Source: VRUE01 sp963824705 (GTDB lineage: Bacteria > Actinomycetota > Thermoleophilia > Solirubrobacterales > 70-9). Taken from it: 64,000 nucleotides of DNA. Under the pieces are notes generated by a model, which saw only the letters and a list, made by a program, of their open reading frames with translations, did not search any database and had not been told where the DNA came from. Shown here piece after piece: positions 19,223 through 26,387 of this stretch. The stretch covers positions 496,001-560,000 of the forward strand of contig CAWGQE010000003.1 in the NCBI GenBank assembly GCA_963824705.1, written 5' to 3'. Numbering within the stretch: position 1 is the first letter of the stretch; every line of letters starts with the position of its first letter. The position numbers were made by a program, and so were the translations under genes.

Positions 19223-19641
19223 GCTTTCGCGTAAGCGCCACCCCCACCGCGAAGCGCCAGGCAGATGCGCTTCGTGGGAAGGCGGCCAAGGCATACGAGG
19301 ACGCACTGCTGCGTCTCGAGGCCGAGGGCTGCGCTGCCGCTGACTACCGCCTCACCGGAGAGGTCGTCGATCGCATCTGCTCGGCGCACCTGTATGGGGA
19401 CTACCGGGCGCTGATCTGCTTCCCCGACGAGGAAAGCGTTGTGATCGCGCTCGTCGGAGAGCACAGTCGCGGCTCCTCTGACGATGTTTACGGCACTGTC
19501 TATGAGCTTCTCGGAATCGATGAGCCAACCGCGAAACGGACGAAGCCGCCCTGCTGCGAGGAGGACGGCGGCCCGCCGGTCGATCCGGAGCTGTTCGACC
19601 GGATGTTGCGTGCCGCCGTGCGCCTGCAGCGGCGAAGGTGA
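19219..19641 (+). CDS. RelE/ParE-like toxin-type protein
   Basis: 140 aa, GTG start overlapping the antitoxin stop. The RelE-fold pattern is visible: a basic N-terminal strand (SFRVSATPTAKRQADAL), helix LRGKAAKAYEDALLRLEAEG (read as AYEDALLRLEAEG), then YRLTGEVVDRICSAHL, GDYRALICFPDEESVVIALV and VYGTVYELLG. It is longer than typical RelE (about 90 aa) because of a C-terminal tail with CCEEDGG. Ribosome-dependent mRNA cleavage is the family activity. Catalytic residues cannot be assigned by eye, so the toxin role is inferred from fold pattern and operon. Confidence 0.6.
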   Translation: MSFRVSATPTAKRQADALRGKAAKAYEDALLRLEAEGCAAADYRLTGEVVDRICSAHLYGDYRALICFPDEESVVIALVGEHSRGSSDDVYGTVYELLGIDEPTAKRTKPPCCEEDGGPPVDPELFDRMLRAAVRLQRRR

Positions 19642-19642
19642 C

Positions 19643-20290
19643 TCACTGTCGTCCAGCATGGAGAGTTGCGTAGGTCGACCCCGGCAGATCGGCCTTGCCC
19701 ATCAGCGAGTAGCGCGCTCCGTCCGGTCGCATTTCGGATCGATAGAGACCGACGCGCAGCCCCTCGAACGGACCTCGCAGACCCGCCGGGATTGGACGAT
19801 CCGGGAGGTTGCGGACCACCTCCGGGCGGCGTGACTTGTGATCGGCGGTCCGCACCCTGGCGACGGTCAGGTGCGGCCAGAACGTCCGCTCCCTGGGTTC
19901 GTAGATGTAGAGCCCCTGGTTCGTGAAGACGGAGCGCAATCCGATCTGGAGAACTTCCGCCTCCGGCGACTTGGCCGGCAGGGCGAACACGCGAGGAAGC
20001 TCCGGCGTCGGCCCTTTCGCCACGACATCGCCCAGCTCGACCAAGGGCGCGGGGGCTGATGCGCACAGCTCCCGGATCGCCTCCAGATAGCGGCCAACCT
20101 CCCGCTGGGGACGATGGCCGAGGAACATCAGGACTATGCGCAGGCCGGTGTTGTGACGCAGCGCGGGGTCGGTCAGCGCCTCCTGCTGCCACGACTCGGC
20201 CTCGCGGCGCACCCTCTCGGGTAGATCGAGGGCGACAAGCAGCCGCACCCTGCCGCGGCCGGGGTTGGCACCTCCGTTGGCGCCCGTCAT
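19643..20290 (-). CDS. ThpR/LigT-like 2H phosphoesterase with one degenerate active-site motif
   Basis: 215 aa. The family (RNA 2',3'-cyclic phosphodiesterase) has two H-x-T motifs. The second is intact (WPHLTVARVR, near 140). The first, normally HLTLxFLG, reads GLRIVLMFLGHRP here, with Arg for His and Val for Thr. The rest fits: N-terminal RVRLLVALDLP, AIRELCASAPAP, GLYRSEM. Catalysis is likely weakened or altered. It ends 2 nt from the convergent toxin-like gene. Its ATG overlaps the 20287 gene by 4 nt, forming a two-gene operon. Confidence 0.8.
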   Translation of the reverse strand: MTGANGGANPGRGRVRLLVALDLPERVRREAESWQQEALTDPALRHNTGLRIVLMFLGHRPQREVGRYLEAIRELCASAPAPLVELGDVVAKGPTPELPRVFALPAKSPEAEVLQIGLRSVFTNQGLYIYEPRERTFWPHLTVARVRTADHKSRRPEVVRNLPDRPIPAGLRGPFEGLRVGLYRSEMRPDGARYSLMGKADLPGSTYATLHAGRQ

Positions 20291-20583
20291 GCGCGGGGGA
20301 GGTCGTGGAAGTTGACGGCGGCTCTCGTCGGCAGGACGAAATCGCCGACCAGGTACAGCAGACCGCCCGCGATCAGGGTGCGAACCGCGCGCCGGATTCG
20401 GTCGCGCTCGGTGAACTCTGCGGAGTCCACGGTCAGCTCGCGGATCAGCTCGTCGAGCGTGAGCGTCTCCGGGTAGATGCCGAGGACTTCGCGCAGCACC
20501 TCCGCCTGGTCACGATCGTCCAGCTCGGCATTGCTTGGGGGGTGCGCGGCGGCAGCCGGGCACATAGGGTCTCGATCAGCCAT
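20287..20583 (-). CDS. Small winged-helix-like protein
   Basis: 98 aa. The segment DQAEVLREVLGIYPETLTLDEL followed by RDRIRRAVRTLIAGGLLY and DFVLPTRAA (each piece read separately) looks like a short winged-helix domain of a type common in Thermoleophilia genomes. It precedes the 2H phosphoesterase with a 4-nt overlap. It is probably a DNA-binding regulator. No experimental role is known to me. Confidence 0.65.
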   Translation of the reverse strand: MADRDPMCPAAAAHPPSNAELDDRDQAEVLREVLGIYPETLTLDELIRELTVDSAEFTERDRIRRAVRTLIAGGLLYLVGDFVLPTRAAVNFHDLPRA

Positions 20584-21152
20584 AAGGGAGCATCGCCTTC
20601 CTTGTGGTCAGGCCCTCGGCTGGCGTTAACGGCGCCGCCGGGGGCCGCTTGTTGTCTGTGGTCGCGAAGATCTAGCGGCGAATCCGCCGAAATCAAGGCG
20701 ACTTTTCAGAGGGCCTGTCGCCGGCCTCCCGGCCGGGATCAGTCGGAGCGTCGCAAAGCCGCTTGTGGAGCGAAATCCGCAACCCACTCGATCGGCACCG
20801 GCCGCGCGCCGTTAAGGCCGACACGTTCCCCCGCTATAGGACGAAAGCCCTGCAAATCGCAGGGTTTCCGTCTTTCTGGGAGCAGAGAATAAGTGTCAAA
20901 AATGCTCCTGGGGCAAGCCCTGGGGCAAGGTGAGGTCTGAGCAAGGGTCGATCTAGGCCTTGCGCGGCCTCTCCGGTCCACCTACGTTCGCGGCGAGAAA
21001 CGCGAAATAAGCGGCCCCGGCGGCGCTACCAACGCCCCGGGGCCCGGCACCGAAGGTCAAGCCTTCGATGCGAGAGAGACGGTACCGACGTAGGCCGCAC
21101 TGGACCGCGTCGCCGGCTCGTCCTCGGTGCCCCTATCGGAGCAGGGGCACCA
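20584..21152. other. 569-nt non-coding region with att-like doublet and hairpin
   Basis: No convincing gene. It contains the hairpin aaagccctgc-aaatc-gcagggttt near 20850-20873 (terminator-like) and the att-like doublet at 20908-20929. Read on the + strand, a short frame ending in LGQALGQGEV-stop passes through the doublet, which resembles the tail of a lost tyrosine integrase gene. Confidence 0.5.
20908..20929. repeat. Att-like doublet, copy 1
   Basis: tggggcaag occurs twice, separated by 3 nt (ccc), after a leading c. Nineteen of 22 positions match the copy at 26183-26204; only the 3-nt spacer differs. See also 32376-32395. Spaced doublets of this kind occur at the crossover ends of tyrosine-integrase elements. 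Confidence 0.55.
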
Positions 21153-21581
21153 ATGCCCGAGACGACCACGACCATCGACCGCGACCAGCGCGACGGGCTC
21201 TACGAACTGATCCGCAATCACCTCGGCAGCATCGAGGACTTCTGGGTCGCCCTGGAGCGGACCAGAGACTTCGCCAAGGCCGAGCAATTGGGCTTGGAGT
21301 TCGCCGAAGACTTCCGCCTACTGAAAGACATCGGCTGGGCCGAGCGCGACGAGCGCGAGACGTTCGGGCTGACCATGCCGCCGCACGACCTGATGGAACT
21401 GCTCAAACGCCTGCACGACGAAGCCGTGAAGATTCTCGTCGGGTCGGGCGGCAGCGAGGCCCGGCCGTGCCGCCGACCATCGGGGAAGTGTTTGGCCGGG
21501 CGATTGCGCAAGCGGTCGGTCCTGCGGTCGGATCCAGCGAGGTTGGAGACGACGGTGACGACAACTCGCGGGCGGAGCTGA
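21153..21581 (+). CDS. Hypothetical protein (142 aa) with a possible frameshifted tail
   Basis: The first 95 residues look like a genuine soluble helical protein (DRDQRDGLYELIRNHLGSIE, then WVALERTRDFAKAEQLGLEF and PPHDLMELLKRLHDEA). After about residue 95 the sequence turns into an Arg/Pro-rich, low-confidence tail, while the +2 frame offers PTIGEVFGRAIAQAVGPAVG up to 21595. A single indel near 21440-21470 or a natural end is possible. No family is recognised. It precedes the RiPP precursor by 166 nt on the same strand, but no link to it is evident. Confidence 0.55.
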   Translation: MPETTTTIDRDQRDGLYELIRNHLGSIEDFWVALERTRDFAKAEQLGLEFAEDFRLLKDIGWAERDERETFGLTMPPHDLMELLKRLHDEAVKILVGSGGSEARPCRRPSGKCLAGRLRKRSVLRSDPARLETTVTTTRGRS

Positions 21582-21747
21582 GACAGGCAGCGTGATGAGG
21601 AACCTGCGAATGGACCCGCCATGTCTACGGTCGCCACCCTTCATCGGCGGACGTTGAGCGGCGTTACGGTGGGAGCGGGACGGTTGGGTACTAGCATGGT
21701 ATTCTCACGGTCCTTCGATAATCGTTTCTTTCCGGGAGGTCCAGCCA

Positions 21748-21930
21748 ATGTTGCGCATCGTGACGGTGTCGGTAGAGGAAGATCAGCAGGACGAGCTAGC
21801 GAAGGCAGAGGGATGTTCCGAGGCCCCCAAAGGCTGCGACAGGTGTTGCGACCGCATCTGGGAGGGACCCATTGGCGCCCAACTGTCGGGGCCCGTGGTA
21901 AACGTGGAGGATCTCGGGCTCGTCCGCTAG
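21748..21930 (+). CDS. Putative RiPP precursor peptide (60 aa, four Cys)
   Basis: A short gene with a strong ribosome-binding site (gggagg, 10 nt before the ATG), placed 7 nt before a SagB-type dehydrogenase and upstream of a YcaO gene. Residues 1-21 are an acidic leader-like region (MLRIVTVSVEEDQQDELAKA). Cysteines sit at 23, 30, 33 and 34 (GCSEAPKGCDRCCDRIW). The C-terminal part (GPIGAQLSGPVVNVEDLGLVR, residues 40-60) has one Ser and no Cys. In linear azol(in)e peptides the YcaO converts Cys/Ser/Thr to azolines and SagB-type enzymes oxidise them to azoles; the GCD-R-CCD cluster is the likely site here. The position of Cys in the middle, with a tail after it, is unusual. Confidence 0.65.
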   Translation: MLRIVTVSVEEDQQDELAKAEGCSEAPKGCDRCCDRIWEGPIGAQLSGPVVNVEDLGLVR

Positions 21931-21937
21931 GCGTGAT

Positions 21938-22963
21938 GTGCCCGGGGGCGCCGGGTCTGGTGCACTCCTATTTGTCGGTGGGTACCGGCGCGTTTCCGCG
22001 GGCGGAGCTGAGGTCCAGGATTCGGCTCGCCATTTGCGCCACGAGTTGAACGGCGAACCGGCGCTCTTGGATGTCATCGAGCGGGTGCTTTTGGCATGCG
22101 ACGGTCGGGTTGGCATCCGGGATCTGGTCGTCGCCTCGCTGGACGACCTGACGCTCGAAGCCGCTCTTGTCGAGGCCCTCGAGCTACTCGTCGATTTGCG
22201 ACTGTTGGTCGACGCTGACGAGGCGTCGGAGTATGCGTTCGATTTGGTCGCGCGGCTGCGCACTGCGGATGCTGCTCGCGTTGCGGAGGCGTACGCGGCG
22301 CCCCGGTGGGTTGATCCTCGCGCGGTGGAACTGAGTGACGTGGATATCTCGCACCGTGTGCCCGCGGCTCGGGAGAGGCCCGCATCGCTCACGGCGGCGC
22401 AACTCGAATTGGCGACTTCACGGTTCACGCGGTCGGTGGCCTCGTGCGAATCGGAGGTCTCGGACCTCCTGAGACACGCATACGGCTGGAGTGGGGGGCA
22501 TCGAGTCGTTCCATCTGCGGGTGCTTTCTGGCCATTGGTGTTCCATTCGATGATCCAACTACCGGATCGAGGTCAGCTTGAGATCTCCTGGTACGACGAC
22601 GCCACGGAGTGTCTGCGGAGCCTCGAGTCGTTGTCTGTCTCGAAGTCGGAACTTCGTCGGAGCATGTCGCCGAACCCGGTTGTCGATCGTGCCCTCGACA
22701 GTTCGGCGGCATTCATCACGATTTCGGCTCACTTGGCGCGAGCGGAGCACAAGTACGGAACGCGCGCGCTGCACTTTGCACTGATGGAGGCTGGCGCCGT
22801 AGTGCAGCGGCTATATGACTACACGGCCGACACTCATTACGCCGTGCGAGTCATGGGGGGTTTCTCTTCGCGGCGGATCGCTAGCTTGCTAAAGGCAGAT
22901 GGACTGTTGCCGCTCGCCATCATCATCTTTGCGGCAGGCGTCGAACGGTCACCAGATGATTGA
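21938..22963 (+). CDS. SagB-type FMN-dependent azoline dehydrogenase
   Basis: 341 aa from GTG at 21938. The first ~120 residues form the helical N-terminal domain common to SagB/ThcOx-like enzymes (LLDVIERVLLACDGRVGIRD, residues about 45-64). The nitroreductase-fold part begins with RVVPSAGAFWPLVFH (the PSAGA motif, near 190) and later has YGTRALHFALMEAGAVVQ (near 270), matching SagB signatures. Members oxidise thiazolines/oxazolines to thiazoles/oxazoles using FMN. It follows the precursor by 7 nt and overlaps the YcaO start by 8 nt, so the three are one transcript. Confidence 0.8.
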   Translation: MPGGAGSGALLFVGGYRRVSAGGAEVQDSARHLRHELNGEPALLDVIERVLLACDGRVGIRDLVVASLDDLTLEAALVEALELLVDLRLLVDADEASEYAFDLVARLRTADAARVAEAYAAPRWVDPRAVELSDVDISHRVPAARERPASLTAAQLELATSRFTRSVASCESEVSDLLRHAYGWSGGHRVVPSAGAFWPLVFHSMIQLPDRGQLEISWYDDATECLRSLESLSVSKSELRRSMSPNPVVDRALDSSAAFITISAHLARAEHKYGTRALHFALMEAGAVVQRLYDYTADTHYAVRVMGGFSSRRIASLLKADGLLPLAIIIFAAGVERSPDD

Positions 22964-24671
22964 GGAGTCGTTCTCGGGTCCGCTGCTTGCCCTTCTCCAC
23001 CCCGACCGTGTGCCCTGGGCCCATGGGGTTTCAGTGGGCTTGATGAACTCGGATGGGTCGACGCTCACCGTCGTTGCCTGCAGCGAAGAGCGAGAGCTTC
23101 GCGTCGAGGCGACTGGGGGAAGGTCCGAGGAGGACGCCGAAACGTTCGCCGTTGAGTCGCTTCGTCGTCTTGCGGCCGACGCCTTCCTGGAGGAATCCGG
23201 TTTGACCGCGCAGGGGGTCGACGGCGTTCCGACTATGGAGCTGGACCTCACGCGATTCATGGACAAGGCGGACGGTGCTGAGGCGACCCTTCTCGGTTAT
23301 GCCGGTCGGATCCTCGGGCTCCCGGCTGCGCTGCCGACGTACGAGCGAAGACTCGCTGTCGAGCGTTTCCTGTGCTCCGGGAAGGGGCGAGTCTTGGCGC
23401 AGAACGTCCTCTCGGGGAATGCCACCATCATCGCGTCGCGCGTGCCAGCCGACATGGATCATCCACCTCCGGGCCTTGCGGTGTTCGCAAACGGCCGCTG
23501 GTCGCCTGTGGACCTCGGGGGCGGACTTGGGCCTCTTGGCACGGCCAGCAGCCTCCGTACCTGGACCGCCGATGGGAACACGGTTTCCGTTGCGGTCTGT
23601 CACGCCAGACTCAGCAGCCCCGACGGAGCCAAGCCTCCTGTGTGTGGCTCGGTTGGCCCTGGTGCCGAGCACACCGAGCTACGTGCGTTGGCCGAGGCGG
23701 CGGAGCGGCACGTCGCGGGCGTCGTAGATCGAAGCCATGTCACGCCGGCCGCCATGGTCGAGCTCGGGGAGCACGCACTTGACCCCCGCAGGTTCGTGGA
23801 CTATGCGGCCTGGCAATACGACGCCTTCGCTGAGTTGCAACCCTTCTCGGCGAACGAACGCAGACTTTGGGTGCCGGTGCAGGATCGCGACGGCTCGGTC
23901 TTCCAGGTGCTCGCCGACTTGGTGTTCTATCCCTTCGGCCGCAGCGACCACCGCCGACATACGAGCGCTTCATCGTCGGGTGTAGCGGCGCACACAAGTC
24001 TGAGCAAGGCACGTGCGTCGGCCGTCGCCGAGCTGATCGAGCGCGACGCCTTCATGAGGGCGTGGCTCTCCGGTAGGCCGGCGACGCGAGTCCTGCACTG
24101 GGAGTCGTCTGCGCCCGCGTCGTTTGTCGGTCCGCTGGTCGAGGCCGGCTGGACAGTGGACTTGATCCAGATCGCGCCCGAACCAACGCAGCCTGTCCTC
24201 GTCGCATTGGCTAGGCGGGGGCGACAGATTGCGCTCGGCTCGAGTTCCGGCACCCCGGAAGTCGCTCTCCACAAGAGTCTCACGGAGCTTTGGTCCACTG
24301 CGACCAGCGAGCCCGAGACTGCGGCGGCGCCGCAGCGTCCCGAGGACGTAGCCAGCCCCAGGGACCACGCTCTCTTCGCGCTCGCGGGGCGACATTCCGC
24401 AATCCCCGACTTCCTCCGTTCGAGCGACCGCGAGATCGCTTTCGCGGATCTTGCCCCAGAACTGGCGTGGCCCGAAGAGCTGTACTTCTATGAGTGGGAT
24501 TTCCGTCTCACTCGGCCGTTCTATGTCGTCCGGGCGCTTGCACCATCGCTCGTACCAATCTCGTTCGGCTACGGCGAGGAGCCTTACGGTCGCTCCGATG
24601 TGGAGGGCATCGTCGGAGATCGGATGCCACAGTCGCTCGCGGACGCGCCGGAGCCTCACCCGTTCCCTTGA
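22956..24671 (+). CDS. YcaO-domain azoline cyclodehydratase with extra N-terminal domain
   Basis: 571 aa from the ATG at 22956 (MIEESFSGPLLALL); a longer frame from 22899 is rejected because it would overlap SagB deeply. Residues about 215-571 carry the YcaO ATP-binding signatures: LRALAEAAERHVAG, then AVAELIERDAFMRAW. The chain ends PEPHPFP, the PxPxP tail typical of azoline-forming YcaO proteins. Residues 1-200 form a separate domain I cannot assign. No E1-like/ocin-ThiF partner gene is visible nearby, so this domain may replace it in leader-peptide recognition. The gene is convergent with the GNAT gene (16-nt 3' overlap). Confidence 0.85.
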   Translation: MIEESFSGPLLALLHPDRVPWAHGVSVGLMNSDGSTLTVVACSEERELRVEATGGRSEEDAETFAVESLRRLAADAFLEESGLTAQGVDGVPTMELDLTRFMDKADGAEATLLGYAGRILGLPAALPTYERRLAVERFLCSGKGRVLAQNVLSGNATIIASRVPADMDHPPPGLAVFANGRWSPVDLGGGLGPLGTASSLRTWTADGNTVSVAVCHARLSSPDGAKPPVCGSVGPGAEHTELRALAEAAERHVAGVVDRSHVTPAAMVELGEHALDPRRFVDYAAWQYDAFAELQPFSANERRLWVPVQDRDGSVFQVLADLVFYPFGRSDHRRHTSASSSGVAAHTSLSKARASAVAELIERDAFMRAWLSGRPATRVLHWESSAPASFVGPLVEAGWTVDLIQIAPEPTQPVLVALARRGRQIALGSSSGTPEVALHKSLTELWSTATSEPETAAAPQRPEDVASPRDHALFALAGRHSAIPDFLRSSDREIAFADLAPELAWPEELYFYEWDFRLTRPFYVVRALAPSLVPISFGYGEEPYGRSDVEGIVGDRMPQSLADAPEPHPFP

Positions 24672-25231
24672 TCTGAGGCGGTGGGGTCCATGCGCCACTC
24701 CTCTCGGAGGAGTCCGAGGAGCACCAAGTCAACCCGAGCGCCGGACACGTATCGGTGTGAGCGCAAAATCCCTTCAGTCTGCATGCCGAGCTTCTTCGCA
24801 AGTGTCAGCGCTCGAGTATTGCTTGACTTGACCGTGCCGGTGAGCTTCTGAAAGCCGAGGTCTTCAAAGGCGTATCGAACCCATCGCTGGTGTGCTTCAA
24901 AGCCGACCCCGCGTCCCTGCAGTTCGGGATCGAGCAAGGACACCCCGATCTCGGCGACAGAGTGCCCTTGATCGATCGAGTACAGGCCAGCAATCCCGAC
25001 TGGCTCCGCTCGGTCGCGCATATAGATCGAGAGCTCGTATGCGCCTGGGGCACCGGTGAACGGCGCAGCGTGGCCCGCGCGCAGGCGGTCGAGGACTTGG
25101 CGGGGGTTCTGGGGGTACGGCAGGATCGGGCTCATCAGCAGGACGTTCTCAAGCTCGCAGAGCCACTCGGCCAGTCGGCCGCTCTCAGTATCGGAAGGGT
25201 ACGAGAAGAGAAGTTGCTCGCTGCCAAACAT
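24656..25231 (-). CDS. GNAT acetyltransferase (RimJ/RimL-like)
   Basis: 191 aa. The GNAT core is visible: YSIDQGHSVAEIGVSLLDPE, then QGRGVGFEAHQRWVRYAF (the acetyl-CoA-binding R/Q-x-x-G-x-G/A loop is QGRGVG) and the C-terminal NTRALTLAKKLGMQTEG block typical of RimJ/RimL-type enzymes. It faces the YcaO gene tail to tail with 16 nt shared. Beside a RiPP cluster it could acetylate the product or confer self-protection, but GNATs are common and the link is inference. Confidence 0.85.
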   Translation of the reverse strand: MFGSEQLLFSYPSDTESGRLAEWLCELENVLLMSPILPYPQNPRQVLDRLRAGHAAPFTGAPGAYELSIYMRDRAEPVGIAGLYSIDQGHSVAEIGVSLLDPELQGRGVGFEAHQRWVRYAFEDLGFQKLTGTVKSSNTRALTLAKKLGMQTEGILRSHRYVSGARVDLVLLGLLREEWRMDPTASDQGNG

Positions 25232-25589
25232 CGACTACCCCCTCCGAATCTGCGTTCCTGACTCCTACCCGGCAACCCTGCAGATCAGGGTACTGCGAAA
25301 GACACTGGGACGCGAGGCCACCGGCGAATACGCGGCGGACGGGATCGATGGCTAGCCTCGATCCACCGTTTTCACCCGCTACCGCGAAAGACACCGGGAG
25401 TCTTCCGCGCTCTCGCTTTCACGTGAAAGCAGTAGCTACGTCGACGAGAGCGACATTCCGATGGGATCGCCTGGGGATACTGGACGGGCGAAGGTTTGGG
25501 TGGCGACCGTCGTCAGCCGCCGAAGGGCGACGCTCTGCGTGACGTATGCACGAAGCCCAATAGGGCGACTACACGAGAAAGGTGACTCG
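25232..25589. other. 358-nt non-coding region with direct repeat and palindrome
   Basis: No gene seen. A 20-nt direct repeat, tactgcgaaagacactggga, occurs at 25291-25310 and again with two changes at 25380-25399. A perfect 16-nt palindrome, gctttcacgtgaaagc, lies at 25415-25430. These look like binding sites upstream of the HNH gene or remains of element ends. Confidence 0.55.
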
Positions 25590-26036
25590 ATGGCGAAGGC
25601 AGCAGCTGGCGCCGGCAGCGCGGATAGCTCAGTCGCGGACCAGCTCCGCGAGCTTGGTGTGAAGGGTGTCCTCGTTCAGATGGCCGAGCGCGGCCAGCTC
25701 CTCGCCCTGAAGTGCGAGATGCCGCAGTGCTACCACCACAAGGGGCGCGGCGAGTTCGATCAGGTCACGACCCCACGCACCAAGTGGGCCCCCTCGCCCG
25801 ACCACTACCCGGTCCTCAAGTCGGCCGGCGGGCACCTCCGCCCCGAGAACGTTCGACTTGCCCACATCCATTGCAACAAGCGGGACTATGGATGGCGGAA
25901 GCAGATCGGAACGCTGCTCGCGAAAGGCAAGTCCCTCGTCGAGATCGCCGAGGTCCTGAACAGGAAGGGCGTCCTCCCGGCCCACGGTACGAACCGATGG
26001 ACGGCCGCGATGGTGCGCAAGGCCTACGTGTCCTAG
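25590..26036 (+). CDS. HNH-like zinc-binding protein with recombinase-type C-terminal segment
   Basis: 148 aa from ATG at 25590 (MAKAAAGAG), preceded by gagaaagg. The middle has an HNH-like arrangement: CEMPQCYHHK, then PSPDHYPVLKSAGGHLRPEN and VRLAHIHCNKRDYG. In HNH proteins, Cys pairs bind zinc and the DH...H residues bind the catalytic metal. The last 40 residues (KSLVEIAEVLNRKGVLPAHG, then WTAAMVRKAY) resemble the recombinase helix-turn segment found in serine recombinases. It could be an HNH nuclease of the mobile region or a nuclease-derived regulator. Confidence 0.7.
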   Translation: MAKAAAGAGSADSSVADQLRELGVKGVLVQMAERGQLLALKCEMPQCYHHKGRGEFDQVTTPRTKWAPSPDHYPVLKSAGGHLRPENVRLAHIHCNKRDYGWRKQIGTLLAKGKSLVEIAEVLNRKGVLPAHGTNRWTAAMVRKAYVS

Positions 26037-26387
26037 GCCGGCCGTGGCAGGATGCTGGGCAGGCAGGGCTGAACCAGGGAAGCTGAAGAGGCGTATGCGG
26101 AGGCAGAGGAGCTCGAAAAGGCCGAGGGATGGACTGGGATGACGGCGAGCAAGGCCTCACGTAGACACGGGTTCGTCGGGTGCTGGGGCAAGAAATGGGG
26201 CAAGAGGCCCCACAGATTCCAGCCGATCCCCACGTAGCTTGATCTCGCGAATTTCGCTTGAAATCTAGCTCCACGTGGTCCAGCCGACCCAACGGATCCC
26301 CTCCAGCAATCCTGGGAGCGGTGAACCACCCCGATGCAGTTTGATTGCAGTGGTGGTTAGCGACCGCGAATCCAATTTGGCTGCATC
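26037..26387. other. 351-nt non-coding gap with att-like doublet
   Basis: No gene supported. It separates the HNH gene from the convergent KGGVGR ATPase gene. The att-like doublet sits at 26183-26204. A short + strand frame through it ends QEAPQIPADPHVA-stop, again reminiscent of an integrase tail. Confidence 0.5.
26183..26204. repeat. Att-like doublet, copy 2
   Basis: tggggcaag twice with the 3-nt spacer aaa, after a leading c. The inner 20 nt (26185-26204) is identical to 32376-32395 about 6.2 kb away and differs from 20908-20929 only in the spacer. A direct-repeat pair this distance apart could bound a mobile segment containing the KGGVGR operon. Confidence 0.6.

Noticed and set aside
22899..22955. 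Upstream start for the YcaO gene
   Set aside because: It would overlap SagB by 65 nt; the ATG at 22956 gives a natural N-terminus and the usual short overlap.
21000..25300. E1-like/ocin-ThiF cyclodehydratase partner of the YcaO
   Set aside because: Searched by eye in both strands around the cluster; no ThiF-like GxGxxG plus Cys-pair protein was found.
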